From: Planktothrix paucivesiculata PCC 9631
Lineage (GTDB): Bacteria; Cyanobacteriota; Cyanobacteriia; Cyanobacteriales; Microcoleaceae
Assembly: GCF_900009265.2 (NCBI RefSeq)
Contig: NZ_LR735016.1
Span: 131,782 to 195,781, forward strand
Length of the DNA stretch: 64,000 nucleotides
Reading direction: 5' to 3'
Below the pieces are notes generated by a model that was not told the origin of the DNA, ran no database searches, and saw only the letters and a list, made by a program, of their open reading frames with translations. How positions within the stretch are numbered: position 1 is the first letter of the stretch; each line of letters begins with the position of its first letter. Positions 18,131 to 27,782 of the stretch are shown here, one piece after another. The position numbers and the translations under genes were made by a program.

Positions 18131-18250
18131 TTTATTCTTCCATCGTATTAATAATACCAACAATTATTCTAGTTTCCGATGGTAATTCATTTTTAAAGGA
18201 TTCTATATCAGATCAATTGCTGATTGTTTATTTGGTGATTTTTCCTGTTT

Positions 18251-18985
18251 TTATCGCTTAATCTCGGCAGGTTTTTGAGTTTCTACTACAGAAAGAAAAG
18301 CCACTTCCGCCGCCGCCTGTTCCGCCGCTTTAATTGAACGTCCCGTACCCTCCCCCAGTTGACGACCTTGTAACCAAACCACCGCAGTAAAACGCCCCTC
18401 ATCATTATGAATTTGGCGATTTTGTTGGACTTTATATTCAGGTAAAACTTTATAGTGGCTTTGTGTCCATTCCTGTAGGGCAGCTTTATAATTATTTCGG
18501 GCTGGATCACGAATAATTTTGGCAGCGCGATCGCGAAAATGGGAATCTAACCAAGGACGAATTAAGTTTAAATTTTGACTACTGAGATATAAACAGGCCA
18601 AGACCGCTTCAAAACAGTCCGCTAGACGGGATTCTTCCCCGGCTTTGTCCCGAATCGCACTCCCGGCGGCGAGTAAAAATTTACCAAATCCGTACTGATC
18701 CGCAATTTCTGCTAAAGTGCGATCGCTCACTAAAATAGAACGAATCGCCGCAAATTCCCCCACCGGACAGTCAGGATAAACCTCATAAAGTAACTCAGAA
18801 GCGGCTAATCTCACCACCGAATCCCCGACAAACTCCAATTGTTCATAATTCGCCTCAGCCGAGAGAGTCGGATGAGTTAGGGCTAAGTCTAATAAATCCC
18901 ATCGAATCGGCAGATGGTCGGGGAGTCCCAAACGTTGAATCAGCTTTTGTAACTGGCGTTTTCGATTTGGATAACCAATAGTCAT
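18251..18985 (-). CDS. rnc: Ribonuclease III
   Basis: A 244-residue double-strand-specific endonuclease. The catalytic domain carries the signature YEQLEFVGDSVVRLAASELL (about 45-64) and, later, KAGEESRLADCFEAVLACLY with the second set of acidic metal ligands. The C-terminal dsRNA-binding domain begins near NNYKAALQEWTQSHYKVLPEY and ends GRSIKAAEQAAAEVAFLSV. It processes rRNA and other structured transcripts. The neighbouring rnpB encodes another RNA-processing enzyme component on the same strand, about 50 bases upstream. Confidence 0.95.
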   Translation of the reverse strand: MTIGYPNRKRQLQKLIQRLGLPDHLPIRWDLLDLALTHPTLSAEANYEQLEFVGDSVVRLAASELLYEVYPDCPVGEFAAIRSILVSDRTLAEIADQYGFGKFLLAAGSAIRDKAGEESRLADCFEAVLACLYLSSQNLNLIRPWLDSHFRDRAAKIIRDPARNNYKAALQEWTQSHYKVLPEYKVQQNRQIHNDEGRFTAVVWLQGRQLGEGTGRSIKAAEQAAAEVAFLSVVETQKPAEIKR

Positions 18986-19031
18986 AGATTTGGGTTTTCA
19001 CTCTTAAGATGAGCCTAGGCTCTAATAATTA

Positions 19032-19410
19032 GGGAGAGAAAGAGTCAGACATAAGCCGGGTTCTGTTATTCTGGCTAGAATTAGCACAGAACGGCGATTA
19101 TCTATCTGGGATGCCTGTTACCAGACACCTCTAGCGGTACCACTATTCAACGAAACGGGGAAAAGACCAACCCTAGTTCCTCCGACCTTGCTCCCAACCG
19201 GGGTTTACCGAGCCAACGCCTCACGACGTTGCTGGTGCGCTCTTACCACACCTTTGCACCCTTACCCGAAGGCGGTATTTTTCTGTGGCACTATCCTCAC
19301 GATCGCTCGCACTGGGCGTTACCCAGCAAGTTTGGTCTTTCGGGAGCCCGGACTTTCCTCAGACTCATCGAGTCCGTAATCGCCTACGCTCACTCTTTAC
19401 CCTCCTTTCC
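19032..19410 (-). ncRNA. rnpB: RNase P RNA
   Basis: Read on the minus strand, this region contains the class A RNase P core: GAGGAAAGTCCGGGCTCCC near the 5' end (complement at about 19346-19364) and AGAACCCGGCTTATGTCTGA near the 3' end. The two ends pair through AAAGAGT/ACTCTTT (P1). The internal order (ACTCGATGAGT, GGGTAACGCCCAGT, CAAGGTCGGAGGAACTAGGGT) fits the cyanobacterial form. Ends are estimated from P1 pairing to within about 10 bases. The RNA is the catalytic subunit for tRNA 5' maturation. Confidence 0.95.
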
Positions 19411-19583
19411 CATACTACTGCAAAATCAGTTATAGCAATCCCTAATCCTTAGACCAGATGCGACATGGGGTTTCTGGACTCAGTTAGGGGTAATCTAAAG
19501 TTATAATTAATTAGAAAAGTCCTGATTTTATTTATTTCACTGATGACTGAATGCGGATACTTGTTTACTGATCACTGATTATT

Positions 19584-21527
19584 GTGAGTATTTTTAAAAT
19601 TAATAAATTGAGTAATAAGTGGCTTGATCTATCGGAGATTTCTGCGGTAATTATCGCCACTATTCTGGTATTATCTGTACTCTTAGGAATTTATTATTTA
19701 GGTTGGTTACAACCCTTAGAATTAGTCGCTTATGATCAAATGGTCAGATTGCGTCCCGCTTTAGCAGCAGATCCTCGATTAGTAGTGATCGGAATTACAG
19801 AAGAAGATATTCAAAAACTTGAGCGTTGGCCCCTGTCTGATCAAGTGATTGCCCAATTATTAAAAAAACTATCTGAATATCAACCGAGAGTTATTGGTTT
19901 AGATCTTTATCGTGATATTAGATATGAACCTGGATATGATGAATTGCATAAAAAACTTCAAACCCATAAAAATATTATAGTCATTAATAATTTAGGATAT
20001 AGTGAAATCAAAAGAATCCCCGCACCGCCGAATATCCCGGAGGATCGAGTAGGTTTTAATGATTTATTACTTGACCCCGATAATGTGATTCGTCGAAATT
20101 TGATGTTTGCTAGTACCCCAGATGGGACTTTTTATTCATTTTCTTTAAGAATGGCATTGCGGTATTTATTAGCTTTAGGAATTGCACCCGCTAATAATCA
20201 GGTAGATCCTAATTTTATCACTTGGGGAAAGGCGGAATTTGTGCCCTTATCTCGAAATTCCGGTGGTTATCAAACCATTGATGATCAAGGTTATCAAATT
20301 CTATTAAATTATCGCTCTGCTAATCATGTGGCTAGGATGATCGGTTTAACAGAATTTTTGGAGGAAACCATTCCCCAAAGTTGGATTAAAGATAAAATTG
20401 TTTTAATTGGGACATTAGCTCCTAGTGGCAAAGATTTATTTCTAACTCCCTATAGTCCGGCGGAAAAAAATGACTTTAAAATGCCAGGGGTTATCGTCCA
20501 TGCTCAAATGGTCAGTCAAATTTTAGATGGGGTTTTAGGTGAGCGTGATTTATTTGTTTTTTGGGAACAATGGGGAGAATTTTTATGGATTTGTAGTTGG
20601 GGTTTAATCGGAGCAACCCTAGCTTGGTCAAGTCGAAATCCTTTGATTATTACCCTGGGAAATCCATGTTTAGTCGGTGTTTTATTTGGATTAAGTTTTT
20701 TCCTATTTTTACATAACCGTTGGGTTCCCACCACAACTCCGGGTTTAGCCCTACTATTTACCAGTGGTACTGTTACCGGTTATCGTGCTTTTCAAGCCCA
20801 ACGTCAGCAACAAATTGTGATGCGATTATTAGGACAAAATACCTCACCAGAAATTGCCAATGCTTTATGGAATAGTCGCGATCGTTTATTAGAAGATGGG
20901 AAGTTACCCGGTCAAAAATTAATTGCCACTATTCTATTTAGTGATATTAGAAATTTTAGTACCATTTCTGAAGAAATGCCCCCAGAAATTTTAATGGAAT
21001 GGTTAAATGAATATTTATCAGTTTTAACCCAATGTGTCCAAACCCACCACGGTATTATTAATAAGTTTACTGGGGACGGAATTATGGCGGCTTTTGGGGT
21101 TCCCCTAGCTCGCAGAAACGAGGAATCTATTGCCAACGATGCTTATAATGCGGTTGCCTGTGCTTTAGCTTTTGAAGACCATTTAAAACAGTTAAATCAA
21201 GATTGGAAACGTCGAAATTTTCCCGAAATTGCCATGCGAGTTGGGATTTTTACTGGCCCGATTGTCGCCGGAAGTTTGGGGGGAAAAGAACGGTTAGAAT
21301 ATGGTTTATTAGGAGATAGTGTTAATATTGCTTCCCGTTTAGAAAGTTGTGAAAAAGATCGACAATCGGGAATTTGTCGGATTTTAATTGCAGATCAAAC
21401 TTTACAATATATTGCGGAAAGTTTTGAAGTCGAATCTTGGGGATTAATTCCACTTAAAGGTCGGCAGGAACTGGTGGACATTTATCAGGTTATGGGCTGG
21501 AAAACCAAATCTAAAATATCAAAATAA
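19584..21527 (+). CDS. CHASE2-domain class III adenylate cyclase
   Basis: A 647-residue membrane cyclase. It has one N-terminal span (about 20-42), an extracytoplasmic CHASE2 domain (about 45-325), three spans (about 330-400) and a catalytic domain (about 440-610). All class III residues are visible: metal Asp454 (FSDIRNF) and Asp498 (FTGDG), base-selecting Lys494 and Asp578 (LLGDSVNIASRLE), and transition-state Asn581 and Arg585. The Lys/Asp pair points to ATP as substrate, hence cAMP. The frame starts at a GTG (19584); no ATG near it would keep the first span. The CHASE2 ligand is unknown. Confidence 0.93.
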   Translation: MSIFKINKLSNKWLDLSEISAVIIATILVLSVLLGIYYLGWLQPLELVAYDQMVRLRPALAADPRLVVIGITEEDIQKLERWPLSDQVIAQLLKKLSEYQPRVIGLDLYRDIRYEPGYDELHKKLQTHKNIIVINNLGYSEIKRIPAPPNIPEDRVGFNDLLLDPDNVIRRNLMFASTPDGTFYSFSLRMALRYLLALGIAPANNQVDPNFITWGKAEFVPLSRNSGGYQTIDDQGYQILLNYRSANHVARMIGLTEFLEETIPQSWIKDKIVLIGTLAPSGKDLFLTPYSPAEKNDFKMPGVIVHAQMVSQILDGVLGERDLFVFWEQWGEFLWICSWGLIGATLAWSSRNPLIITLGNPCLVGVLFGLSFFLFLHNRWVPTTTPGLALLFTSGTVTGYRAFQAQRQQQIVMRLLGQNTSPEIANALWNSRDRLLEDGKLPGQKLIATILFSDIRNFSTISEEMPPEILMEWLNEYLSVLTQCVQTHHGIINKFTGDGIMAAFGVPLARRNEESIANDAYNAVACALAFEDHLKQLNQDWKRRNFPEIAMRVGIFTGPIVAGSLGGKERLEYGLLGDSVNIASRLESCEKDRQSGICRILIADQTLQYIAESFEVESWGLIPLKGRQELVDIYQVMGWKTKSKISK

Positions 21528-21571
21528 ATGGCTCTTAGGTACGGAGTAGACTAGATGGGTTTTTGAGGAAA

Positions 21572-21634
21572 GGAACAGGAATAGTAGGGCAATCACCAGG
21601 GTTTTTTCTGGTGCTGTTCTCTATGGCCTGTTCC
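21572..21634. terminator. Nested inverted repeat between convergent genes
   Basis: GGAACAGG (21572-21579) pairs with CCTGTTCC (21627-21634), and inside it CACCAG (21594-21599) pairs with CTGGTG (21608-21613) around GTTTTTT. It lies between the converging cyclase and dedA genes. A two-way terminator role is an inference from position; there is no long terminal T-run. Confidence 0.5.
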
Positions 21635-21654
21635 GTTGTTATATGATTTTTGGA

Positions 21655-22275
21655 TTAAAGATTTTTGGCTTTACGAGTTTCCAACCACATGGGAACCACT
21701 AACCAAACTATCACTAAAATTAGAGCTACAAGGGTAAATTTGGCAACCCAAGCCACTAATTGTTCCAAAGAAATCACATTTCCCACAAAATAAGATAGAC
21801 TCACCATTACCGATGCCCAAACCGTAGCCCCAGCCGCATTGCATAGGAAGAATTGCCAGTATGGCATTTGAGCAATTCCCGCTAAAGGCCCGGCAAAAAT
21901 CCGTAATAATGCGATAAAGCGACCGAGGAAAACGGCTTTGGCCGCGTTTTGGCGGAATTGTTCCTTAACCTCATGGAGTTGTTCTTCCCGAATCCGAAAG
22001 AACCCGCCTAGACCGACTAATAGCGGCCAACCGCCCCATTTTCCCAGCCAGTAACCAAAGTTATCTCCTAAAATGGCCCCAGCAATGGCAGTGCCAAGGA
22101 CAAACCAATAATTCAATTCACCACTCCCGGCTAAAAATCCACCCACGAGGGTAATAGTTTCTCCTGGGAGGGGAATGCCAGCGTTTTCTAGGGTAATTCC
22201 CACAAATACAGACCAGTAGCCGTATTGATGAGCAATTTCTCGAATTGTTTCTAAGGATACAAACTCAAAAGACAT
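21655..22275 (-). CDS. DedA-family membrane protein
   Basis: A 206-residue inner-membrane protein of the DedA/SNARE-associated family. Typical segments are YWSVFVGITLENAGIPLPGE with the conserved acidic residue and proline, GAILGDNFGYWLGKWGG, and FLGRFIALLRIFAGPLAGIAQM with the conserved arginines. About five hydrophobic spans can be drawn. DedA proteins are thought to move lipids (such as undecaprenyl phosphate or phospholipids) across the membrane with the proton gradient. The gene is monocistronic here, convergent with the cyclase gene. Confidence 0.92.
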   Translation of the reverse strand: MSFEFVSLETIREIAHQYGYWSVFVGITLENAGIPLPGETITLVGGFLAGSGELNYWFVLGTAIAGAILGDNFGYWLGKWGGWPLLVGLGGFFRIREEQLHEVKEQFRQNAAKAVFLGRFIALLRIFAGPLAGIAQMPYWQFFLCNAAGATVWASVMVSLSYFVGNVISLEQLVAWVAKFTLVALILVIVWLVVPMWLETRKAKNL

Positions 22276-22603
22276 TCAATGCTGCCTTTATATTTTTTTG
22301 CAAAGCTTTATACTTCTCAATATATCTTGACGGGTTTTTAGCCGTTGTGTCAATCTCAGACGAGTTTAAGAACACAACAACAAATTTGGCCGAGTCTGTC
22401 TAAATCTAACAGTTGAATGTTCCTAAGTTATTAATGATGAGTTTACTCTAATGGAGAACAGCGATGATCCTTAATAGACCTTAATGGGAGTCAATATAAA
22501 TTCTCCCTCACAATTGTAGCTAAGTTAAGATGGATTAAGATTGATTTGATCCCCATGGGTCAAACTTTCTGTCCACTACATTAGTAAGCGAGGAGCGATC
22601 ACC
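22276..22603. other. Intergenic region without a gene
   Basis: The 328 bases between the divergent dedA and STAS genes hold no ORF that I can support and no clear repeat. They should contain both promoters. GAGGAGCGATCACC just before 22604 is a good ribosome-binding site for the STAS gene. Confidence 0.6.
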
Positions 22604-22948
22604 ATGGAATGGCAACAACTGAATGGGTATGTTTGGCTTCAACCCCAAACTCGTCTTGACTCCCAAGGAGGTTTGATCCTCAAAGAAAAACTGCCTCATA
22701 TTCCCCTAGAGCCTGACAAAATTTGGGTGATGAATATGGCATCTGTAGACTTTATGGATAGTTCGGGTTTAGGAGCGGTTGTCACCGCCGTGAAATTTTC
22801 TCGCAGTAAAGGATGTCGTTTGGTGATGTGTAGACCTTCTGCGACGGCCCGGCTGATTTTTGAAATTACCCAGCTTGATCGAGTATTTGAAATTATAGAA
22901 AATATTGAGGAGATTTTCTCAAGCTCGGAAACCTTACTTTCGGCTTAG
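22604..22948 (+). CDS. STAS-domain protein (anti-sigma-factor antagonist type)
   Basis: A 114-residue single STAS domain. It begins GYVWLQPQTRLDSQGG, then the core VNMASVDFMDSSGLGAVVTAV-like loop, where Ser in DSSGLG is the phosphorylation site of SpoIIAA-type proteins, followed by KGCRLVMCRPSATARLIFEI. Such proteins regulate by partner switching with a serine kinase and a PP2C phosphatase; neither is next to it. In cyanobacteria these genes often scatter singly. A strong ribosome-binding site (GAGGAG) precedes the ATG. Confidence 0.88.
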   Translation: MEWQQLNGYVWLQPQTRLDSQGGLILKEKLPHIPLEPDKIWVMNMASVDFMDSSGLGAVVTAVKFSRSKGCRLVMCRPSATARLIFEITQLDRVFEIIENIEEIFSSSETLLSA

Positions 22949-23013
22949 TTAAGGATTAAATCCTGTTTGGGTGGCTAGTTAATCAATAATTAGCTGTTGA
23001 TCTGTGATCAAGT

Positions 23014-24966
23014 TTAGACGAATTGACCGATAGAATGGGAGAGTGCAGAAACCACATATTGATTCCGTCCTTGAGCTTTGGCTTGATAGAGTCCTTGATC
23101 TGCGATCTCGATCAAGTGTTTCGCATTCATTTTTTCCGAGGGCATGACTGTACCAATTCCTAAGCTACAAGTCATGTAATGGCTGACAGATGAACCCGAG
23201 TGAATAATTTTTAATTTTTCAATCTGGTTTTGAATACTTTGGGCAATTAAAATAGCATCTGCTACGCTTGTTTTTGGTAAAATTATAGCGAATTCTTCCC
23301 CACCATAGCGGGCGAGAAGATCCGTAGGATGTTTCATAGCTTGAGAAATAGCCTGGGCTATCTCTCGCAAAGCCTGATCGCCAGCTAAATGACCATAGGT
23401 ATCGTTATAGAGTTTAAAGAAGTCTAAATCACAAAGAATTACTGATAACGGGGCTTGTTCTTGAGATAATTGCTCCCACTGATTCTTGAGGTATTCATCA
23501 AAATAACGACGGTTGGCAATTCCGGTTAAACTATCAGAAGTTGCCAAATCTCTTAATTCATGATTGACAATTTTTAATTGATGATAAAGTTCGGATTGTT
23601 GAATGGCGATCGCCAATTGTGCTGCTAAAGAAACTAATAGTTCCTGTTCCCAAACCTGCCATTTTCTGGGATTAGAACATTGATGAGCGACTAGCAACCC
23701 CCACATTTTCTGTCCATGCCAAATCGGAGTCACTAGATAGGCTCGAATTTGAAGTTTAATTAATAGTTCTTGATGACAACGACTTATATCACCTGTATAA
23801 ATATCAGCAACGGATTTAACTTTATCGGTCTTTTCCAGACTTAAAGTTTCCTGGATGCAACCATCTTTATATCGATTACCTAACAGAGAAAAACATTCCT
23901 GAGCGTGGGATTCTGTTAAGACTTCTCCCTCTTGGTCACTCTCAAAGCGGAAAATAATCACCCGTTCATTTTTTAGGGCTTGACGGACTTCGGTAACGGT
24001 CGTATTCAGAATTTGACTTAATTCTAGGGATTCATGGATGCGTTGGGTCAGTCGGGTATTGAGTCGTTCCCGTTCGGCTTGCTGTTTAAGTTGTTGTTCA
24101 ATTTCTAAACGCTCGCTAATATCCCGAGCTAAAGTATGAATTAATTGTTGTCCCCCCACCTGAATTAAACCCAGGCGAACTTCTACCGGAAAAGTTGTTT
24201 GATCTTGGCGACGGTAAATTCGTTGTATGGCTATGGGTTGACCCGGAACTAAACTTTGGAATAGGATCATAGGAATGGGCTCGGTTTCTATCTGTTGAAT
24301 CGATAACCTTAAAAGTTCCTTTCTGGTATAGCCCAAACTCTGACAAGCAAATTCATTCACATCCAAAATCTGGCCATTAAAATCATGCAACAGAAATCCG
24401 TCCGCCGCCTGTTCCACTAACGCTCGAAAACGACTTTCACTTTGCATCAGGGCGATTTCCGTTTCCTGTAACCGTTGGGAGGCTAGACGCAAATCCAACT
24501 GTTCTATCACCAATTCCCCTAGAGATTGCAGAGTTTGCACTTCTAACTCACTTAATTCATGGGGGTGATGATCCATTACACAAAGGGTTCCCAACCTTTG
24601 TCCATCGGACGTACACAGAGGAGCAGCCGCATAAAACCGTAAGCCAAACTCTCCCTTGACTAAGGGATGATCACACCATTGGGGATCAATTAGGGTGTCA
24701 TTGATGCAGTAAACGCCCTGATTATACATGGCAAAACCGCAGAAGCTGCCTTCGCGATCAACTGTAGGACAATCAAGTCCCTGGCGGGATTTAAACCAAA
24801 TTCGATCTTGATCCACTAAACTGACTAAGGAAATCGGAACCCCTAGCAACCGAGAGGCTAATAGCGTAATTCGGTCAAATGCAGCTTCAGAAGCCGTATC
24901 TAGGACGTTGTAACGATAAAGTGTTTGTAATCGTTGATTTTCCTGAAAACTCGGAGATGGAGACAT
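23014..24966 (-). CDS. GAF-PAS-GAF diguanylate cyclase with bilin-site motifs
   Basis: A 650-residue cytoplasmic protein: GAF1 (about 20-160), PAS (about 172-290), GAF2 (about 310-465) and GGDEF (about 475-640). The active site is RYGGEEFAI with GGEEF at 555-559, so it should make c-di-GMP. The inhibitory RxxD site reads HPTD (546-549), so product inhibition may be weak. GAF2 has the sequence DIYTGDISRCHQELL with Cys397-His398 where cyanobacteriochromes attach the bilin, and KDGC (Cys370) where DXCF-type proteins have a second Cys. This suggests light control, but it is an inference. Confidence 0.88.
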   Translation of the reverse strand: MSPSPSFQENQRLQTLYRYNVLDTASEAAFDRITLLASRLLGVPISLVSLVDQDRIWFKSRQGLDCPTVDREGSFCGFAMYNQGVYCINDTLIDPQWCDHPLVKGEFGLRFYAAAPLCTSDGQRLGTLCVMDHHPHELSELEVQTLQSLGELVIEQLDLRLASQRLQETEIALMQSESRFRALVEQAADGFLLHDFNGQILDVNEFACQSLGYTRKELLRLSIQQIETEPIPMILFQSLVPGQPIAIQRIYRRQDQTTFPVEVRLGLIQVGGQQLIHTLARDISERLEIEQQLKQQAERERLNTRLTQRIHESLELSQILNTTVTEVRQALKNERVIIFRFESDQEGEVLTESHAQECFSLLGNRYKDGCIQETLSLEKTDKVKSVADIYTGDISRCHQELLIKLQIRAYLVTPIWHGQKMWGLLVAHQCSNPRKWQVWEQELLVSLAAQLAIAIQQSELYHQLKIVNHELRDLATSDSLTGIANRRYFDEYLKNQWEQLSQEQAPLSVILCDLDFFKLYNDTYGHLAGDQALREIAQAISQAMKHPTDLLARYGGEEFAIILPKTSVADAILIAQSIQNQIEKLKIIHSGSSVSHYMTCSLGIGTVMPSEKMNAKHLIEIADQGLYQAKAQGRNQYVVSALSHSIGQFV

Positions 24967-25240
24967 ACCTAGAGGTAACTTAGAAAACTACTGATTATGT
25001 TGAGTTCAGATTAGCAGAAAATTAGAAAAGTTGGTGGTGAGTTAGGATTTAATTGATACAAGTAGGTTAAGAGCCTGATCATCTAGGAATTCGATGGGGA
25101 ATAAATTTTAAAGATACCCATGACCCATTTTTGTGTTAAATGTTTGCAAAATAATATAATACTATGGAAAAAGAGAAAACTTACTGCTCAGGTTTTTGCT
25201 TCCATTGTAACACCTTCTCTGGAATGTGGGGAGATTACTA

Positions 25241-25930
25241 ATGCAGCGTCATTTTATAAGTTTAATTAGGCTAATTTTAACAACATTTTTTATAGTTTTA
25301 ATCAGTCAAATCCCAACTATTGCAACCGATGATAAAATTCCATTTCAACCTCACCCCTTACCAGAAAGTTTAGAAAGTTGGCAAGATACAAATAGTCAAG
25401 GTGATTATTTTGATAAAATTGAAGCCCCTAATTTTGGTCATTTAGTATTTTCAAACTTTCCGATTAAAGTTTATATTGAAAATTCCCTTTCTGATCAAAA
25501 CTGGAAAGAAAGTGTTTCATCTGCTATTTTACAATGGGATAATTATTTGCCGTTAAATCTGGTTGAAGAACCGGAAAATGCCGATATTGAAATTATCAGA
25601 AAAAATCCTCCCCTAGACCCACAGAAAAAACGCGCCAGTTCCGCAGAAACCCGTTATAAAGTTTCAGTTAAATATACTCCTCAAGGTTTTCCCTATTTAT
25701 CCCATCGCTTTACGATTTGGTTGAGTCCCACCCAAACCGGAAAATATATTCAAGCCGCCGTCCTTCATGAATTTGGTCATGCTTTAGGAATTTGGGGTCA
25801 TAGTCCTGAACCCACAGATGTCATGTATTTTTCCCAAGTTCGAGAACCCCCGCCTATTTCTGCTAGAGATATTAATACTTTAAAACGGATTTATCAGCAA
25901 CCTACTCGTTTAGGATGGCCTGTATTATAG
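25241..25930 (+). CDS. Secreted zinc metalloprotease (matrixin/M10-like)
   Basis: About 229 residues. The frame extends to a GTG at 25226, but the ATG at 25241 (MQRHFISLIRLILTTFF) gives a clean signal peptide ending near ATD, at about residue 29. The catalytic motif is AAVLHEFGHALGIWGHS, that is HExxHxxGxxxH, followed by a Met-turn candidate in DVMYFS. These are metzincin marks, and the size fits a small matrixin-type protease without accessory domains. It is probably secreted to the periplasm or outside. No partner gene is adjacent; heptamer repeats start directly after its stop codon. Confidence 0.85.
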   Translation: MQRHFISLIRLILTTFFIVLISQIPTIATDDKIPFQPHPLPESLESWQDTNSQGDYFDKIEAPNFGHLVFSNFPIKVYIENSLSDQNWKESVSSAILQWDNYLPLNLVEEPENADIEIIRKNPPLDPQKKRASSAETRYKVSVKYTPQGFPYLSHRFTIWLSPTQTGKYIQAAVLHEFGHALGIWGHSPEPTDVMYFSQVREPPPISARDINTLKRIYQQPTRLGWPVL

Positions 25931-26000
25931 TTACGAATTACGAATTACGAATTATGAATTATGAATTATGAATTATGAATTACGAATTACGAATTACGAA
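25931..26000. repeat. TTACGAA / TTATGAA heptamer array
   Basis: About nine copies of a 7-base unit, TTACGAA with TTATGAA variants in the middle, start directly after the protease stop codon. The unit is the same class as the TCGTAAT array at 12001 read on the other strand. Confidence 0.9.
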
Positions 26001-26085
26001 CCAGTAATGGGTAATGGGAGGGGAAGAATTCTCGGTCAGATTTGCTGGATTAGTTTTGATCAAATACCACCAAAAGCGCGACTAA

Positions 26086-27250
26086 TTTGACACTCCCTGT
26101 GCCTAAAGGCGTGGGGATTCTTTGTTCATAGAGCCAACTTGCTCGAACAGGATTTCTCCAGCCTGAGCAGAGGTCAATTCTCCCAAAGCGTTGCTTGCGT
26201 ACTTCGCAAAAGTTCCCGTATGCCCTACGGTACTCAATCCTCGACTAAGGATATTTCTAGCTGCATTTTCATCTCTATCCATGACACAACCGCACCTACA
26301 AATATGGGTTCTAGTGGATAGCGTTTTCTTAACAATTTCACCACAACTAGAGCATTCTTGGCTGGTATATTACCGTGCTAATTTCACAGCATGGTCTTTA
26401 CGTTGCCTACTTATTTTGAGGTGGCGTTTCCCTAAAATCTGTCTAGCTTTGCCTCGATTTTTTGAACCTTTGACTTTTCTGGCAATCCGACGTTGTGAAC
26501 GTTTAAGAACCTTTTGACCTTGACGAAGAAATTTAGGATTCTCAACCATTACACCATTAGAGTCGGTGTAGTATTCCTTCAAACCCACGTCTAGTCCGAT
26601 AGTATTGCCAGAAGGCTTTGTATTTTCTTTCCGGTCAACATCGACACAGAATTGAACATACACGCCGTCTGCACGTTTTACTAATCTCACCCGTTCTATT
26701 TGGCTAATTTGGTAAAAGTGTAAGTCGCGCGTGCCTTTTAACTTGAGTTCACCAATATTTTTTTTATCGGTAAACTTTATTGATTTTCGATCATCTGCAA
26801 GTTTCCAACCCGTTGATTTATAATCAACAGAACGGCAGTTTTTCTGGAATTTTGGATATCCTTTTTTACCAGGAATTGACTTTTTGCAGTTCTCGTAAAA
26901 ACGGGAAATAGCAGACCAGGCTCTTTCGGCACAAGATTGTCTGGCTTGAGAATTGAGTTCATTAGCAAACGGAAAATTCTTAGCAAGCACGGCGCAATAT
27001 TTGTTTAGATCATACTTATCTATTTTTTGATTATCTATCCAATAGCGTAAACAGCTATTGCGGACAAATTGTGCTGTACGAATTGCTTCCTTTACTGCTT
27101 CAATCTGACTGGCTTTTCCGTAAGTTTTGAACTCAAATACTAACATTGCCTTACCTCTTGCCTGATTTCTTATGCTATATCTTTGGGCACAAGATTGGTT
27201 GATATTGCAACAAAGGTTTACAATAAAAAGCCGTCGTAGAACGACGGGGT
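26086..27250 (-). mobile_element. IS200/IS605-type element carrying only a decayed tnpB
   Basis: One end has the hairpin CCGTCGT-AGA-ACGACGG (27231-27247) in front of tnpB; the other has GCCTAAAGGC (26101-26110) followed outward by ACAGGGAGTGTCAA on the minus strand, an end typical of this family. No tnpA (Y1 transposase) is present, so it could only be moved in trans. The exact borders are estimated. The tnpB inside is broken. Confidence 0.8.
26103..27146 (-). pseudogene. tnpB: tnpB remnant lacking the RuvC-II segment
   Basis: The frame starts MLVFEFKTYGKASQIEAV, the usual TnpB N-terminus, and runs to KLAR and a TAA at 26370-26372. The same frame continues directly with YTSQECSSCGEIVKK, CRCGC and DRDENAARNIL, the C-terminal zinc ribbon and RuvC-III motif, to the stop at 26103-26105 (about 89 more codons). 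RuvC-I (IGLDVGLKEYY) is present. The stretch normally between KLAR and the zinc ribbon, about 50-60 residues with the RuvC-II glutamate (usually in a YEDL-like motif), is missing. Both the stop and the lost catalytic Glu make it inactive as a nuclease. Truncated protein expression is possible. Confidence 0.85.
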
Positions 27251-27782
27251 TTTAAACCCATTTTTCCGATAAGGCAAAAATTCAGTTCCAATGATTAAGG
27301 TCTGGCACAGAATAACCAGACCCTAATCGTTACAAAACAAACTAAGCTGACTCAAGCAAATCTCAGATAAGTTAACGAAAAAAGCAAAACATTAAACTAA
27401 GGCGGACAAGGAATTGCAACCTTTCCAATCAGAAGTATTGCACTAGCAAAGTCGATACAGACCTTTGTTCTGATATTGACCCCAAAGCTAATTCAGTCGT
27501 CATCGTTTTTAAGCTCCAGGCGAGTCCTTGACCCTCTACAATATCAACAGTTCGGTAGTTCACAGTGCTACTGATGGCGTTGCAATGGGATTAAAGCGGA
27601 GTGGACACAAGCATTTAATCCGGTGGGGTTGTTATCAACAGTTGCGTTTTGTTGAGTGGTGTCCTATACCTATTAAGTTAGCATGACTTTTGCGATCGCT
27701 AACCCCCAATTTACTAAATTTTACAGAGTTTAATATTTCGCAATAATTAATAATAGCAGTTGCCATCAATATAAATAATATT
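27251..27782. other. Non-coding stretch with one hairpin
   Basis: This 532-base stretch has no supported gene. A hairpin is visible near 27294-27330 (ATTAAGGTCTGG pairing with CCAGACCCTAAT). A short open frame of about 50 codons ends with KLA near 27687 but has no start or relatives I recognise. It may be the remains of a flank of the adjacent IS element. Confidence 0.5.

Noticed and set aside
17000..18163. A 387-residue version of the Gfo/Idh protein starting at 18163
   Set aside because: The extra 50 residues are translated from GGAATGG-type repeat DNA (IPHSPFPIPHS); the Rossmann start MINIAIFGAG at 18013 fits the family.
26139..26517. Plus-strand ORFs over the IS element
   Set aside because: They are antisense shadows of the tnpB reading frame, which shows clear zinc-ribbon and RuvC motifs.
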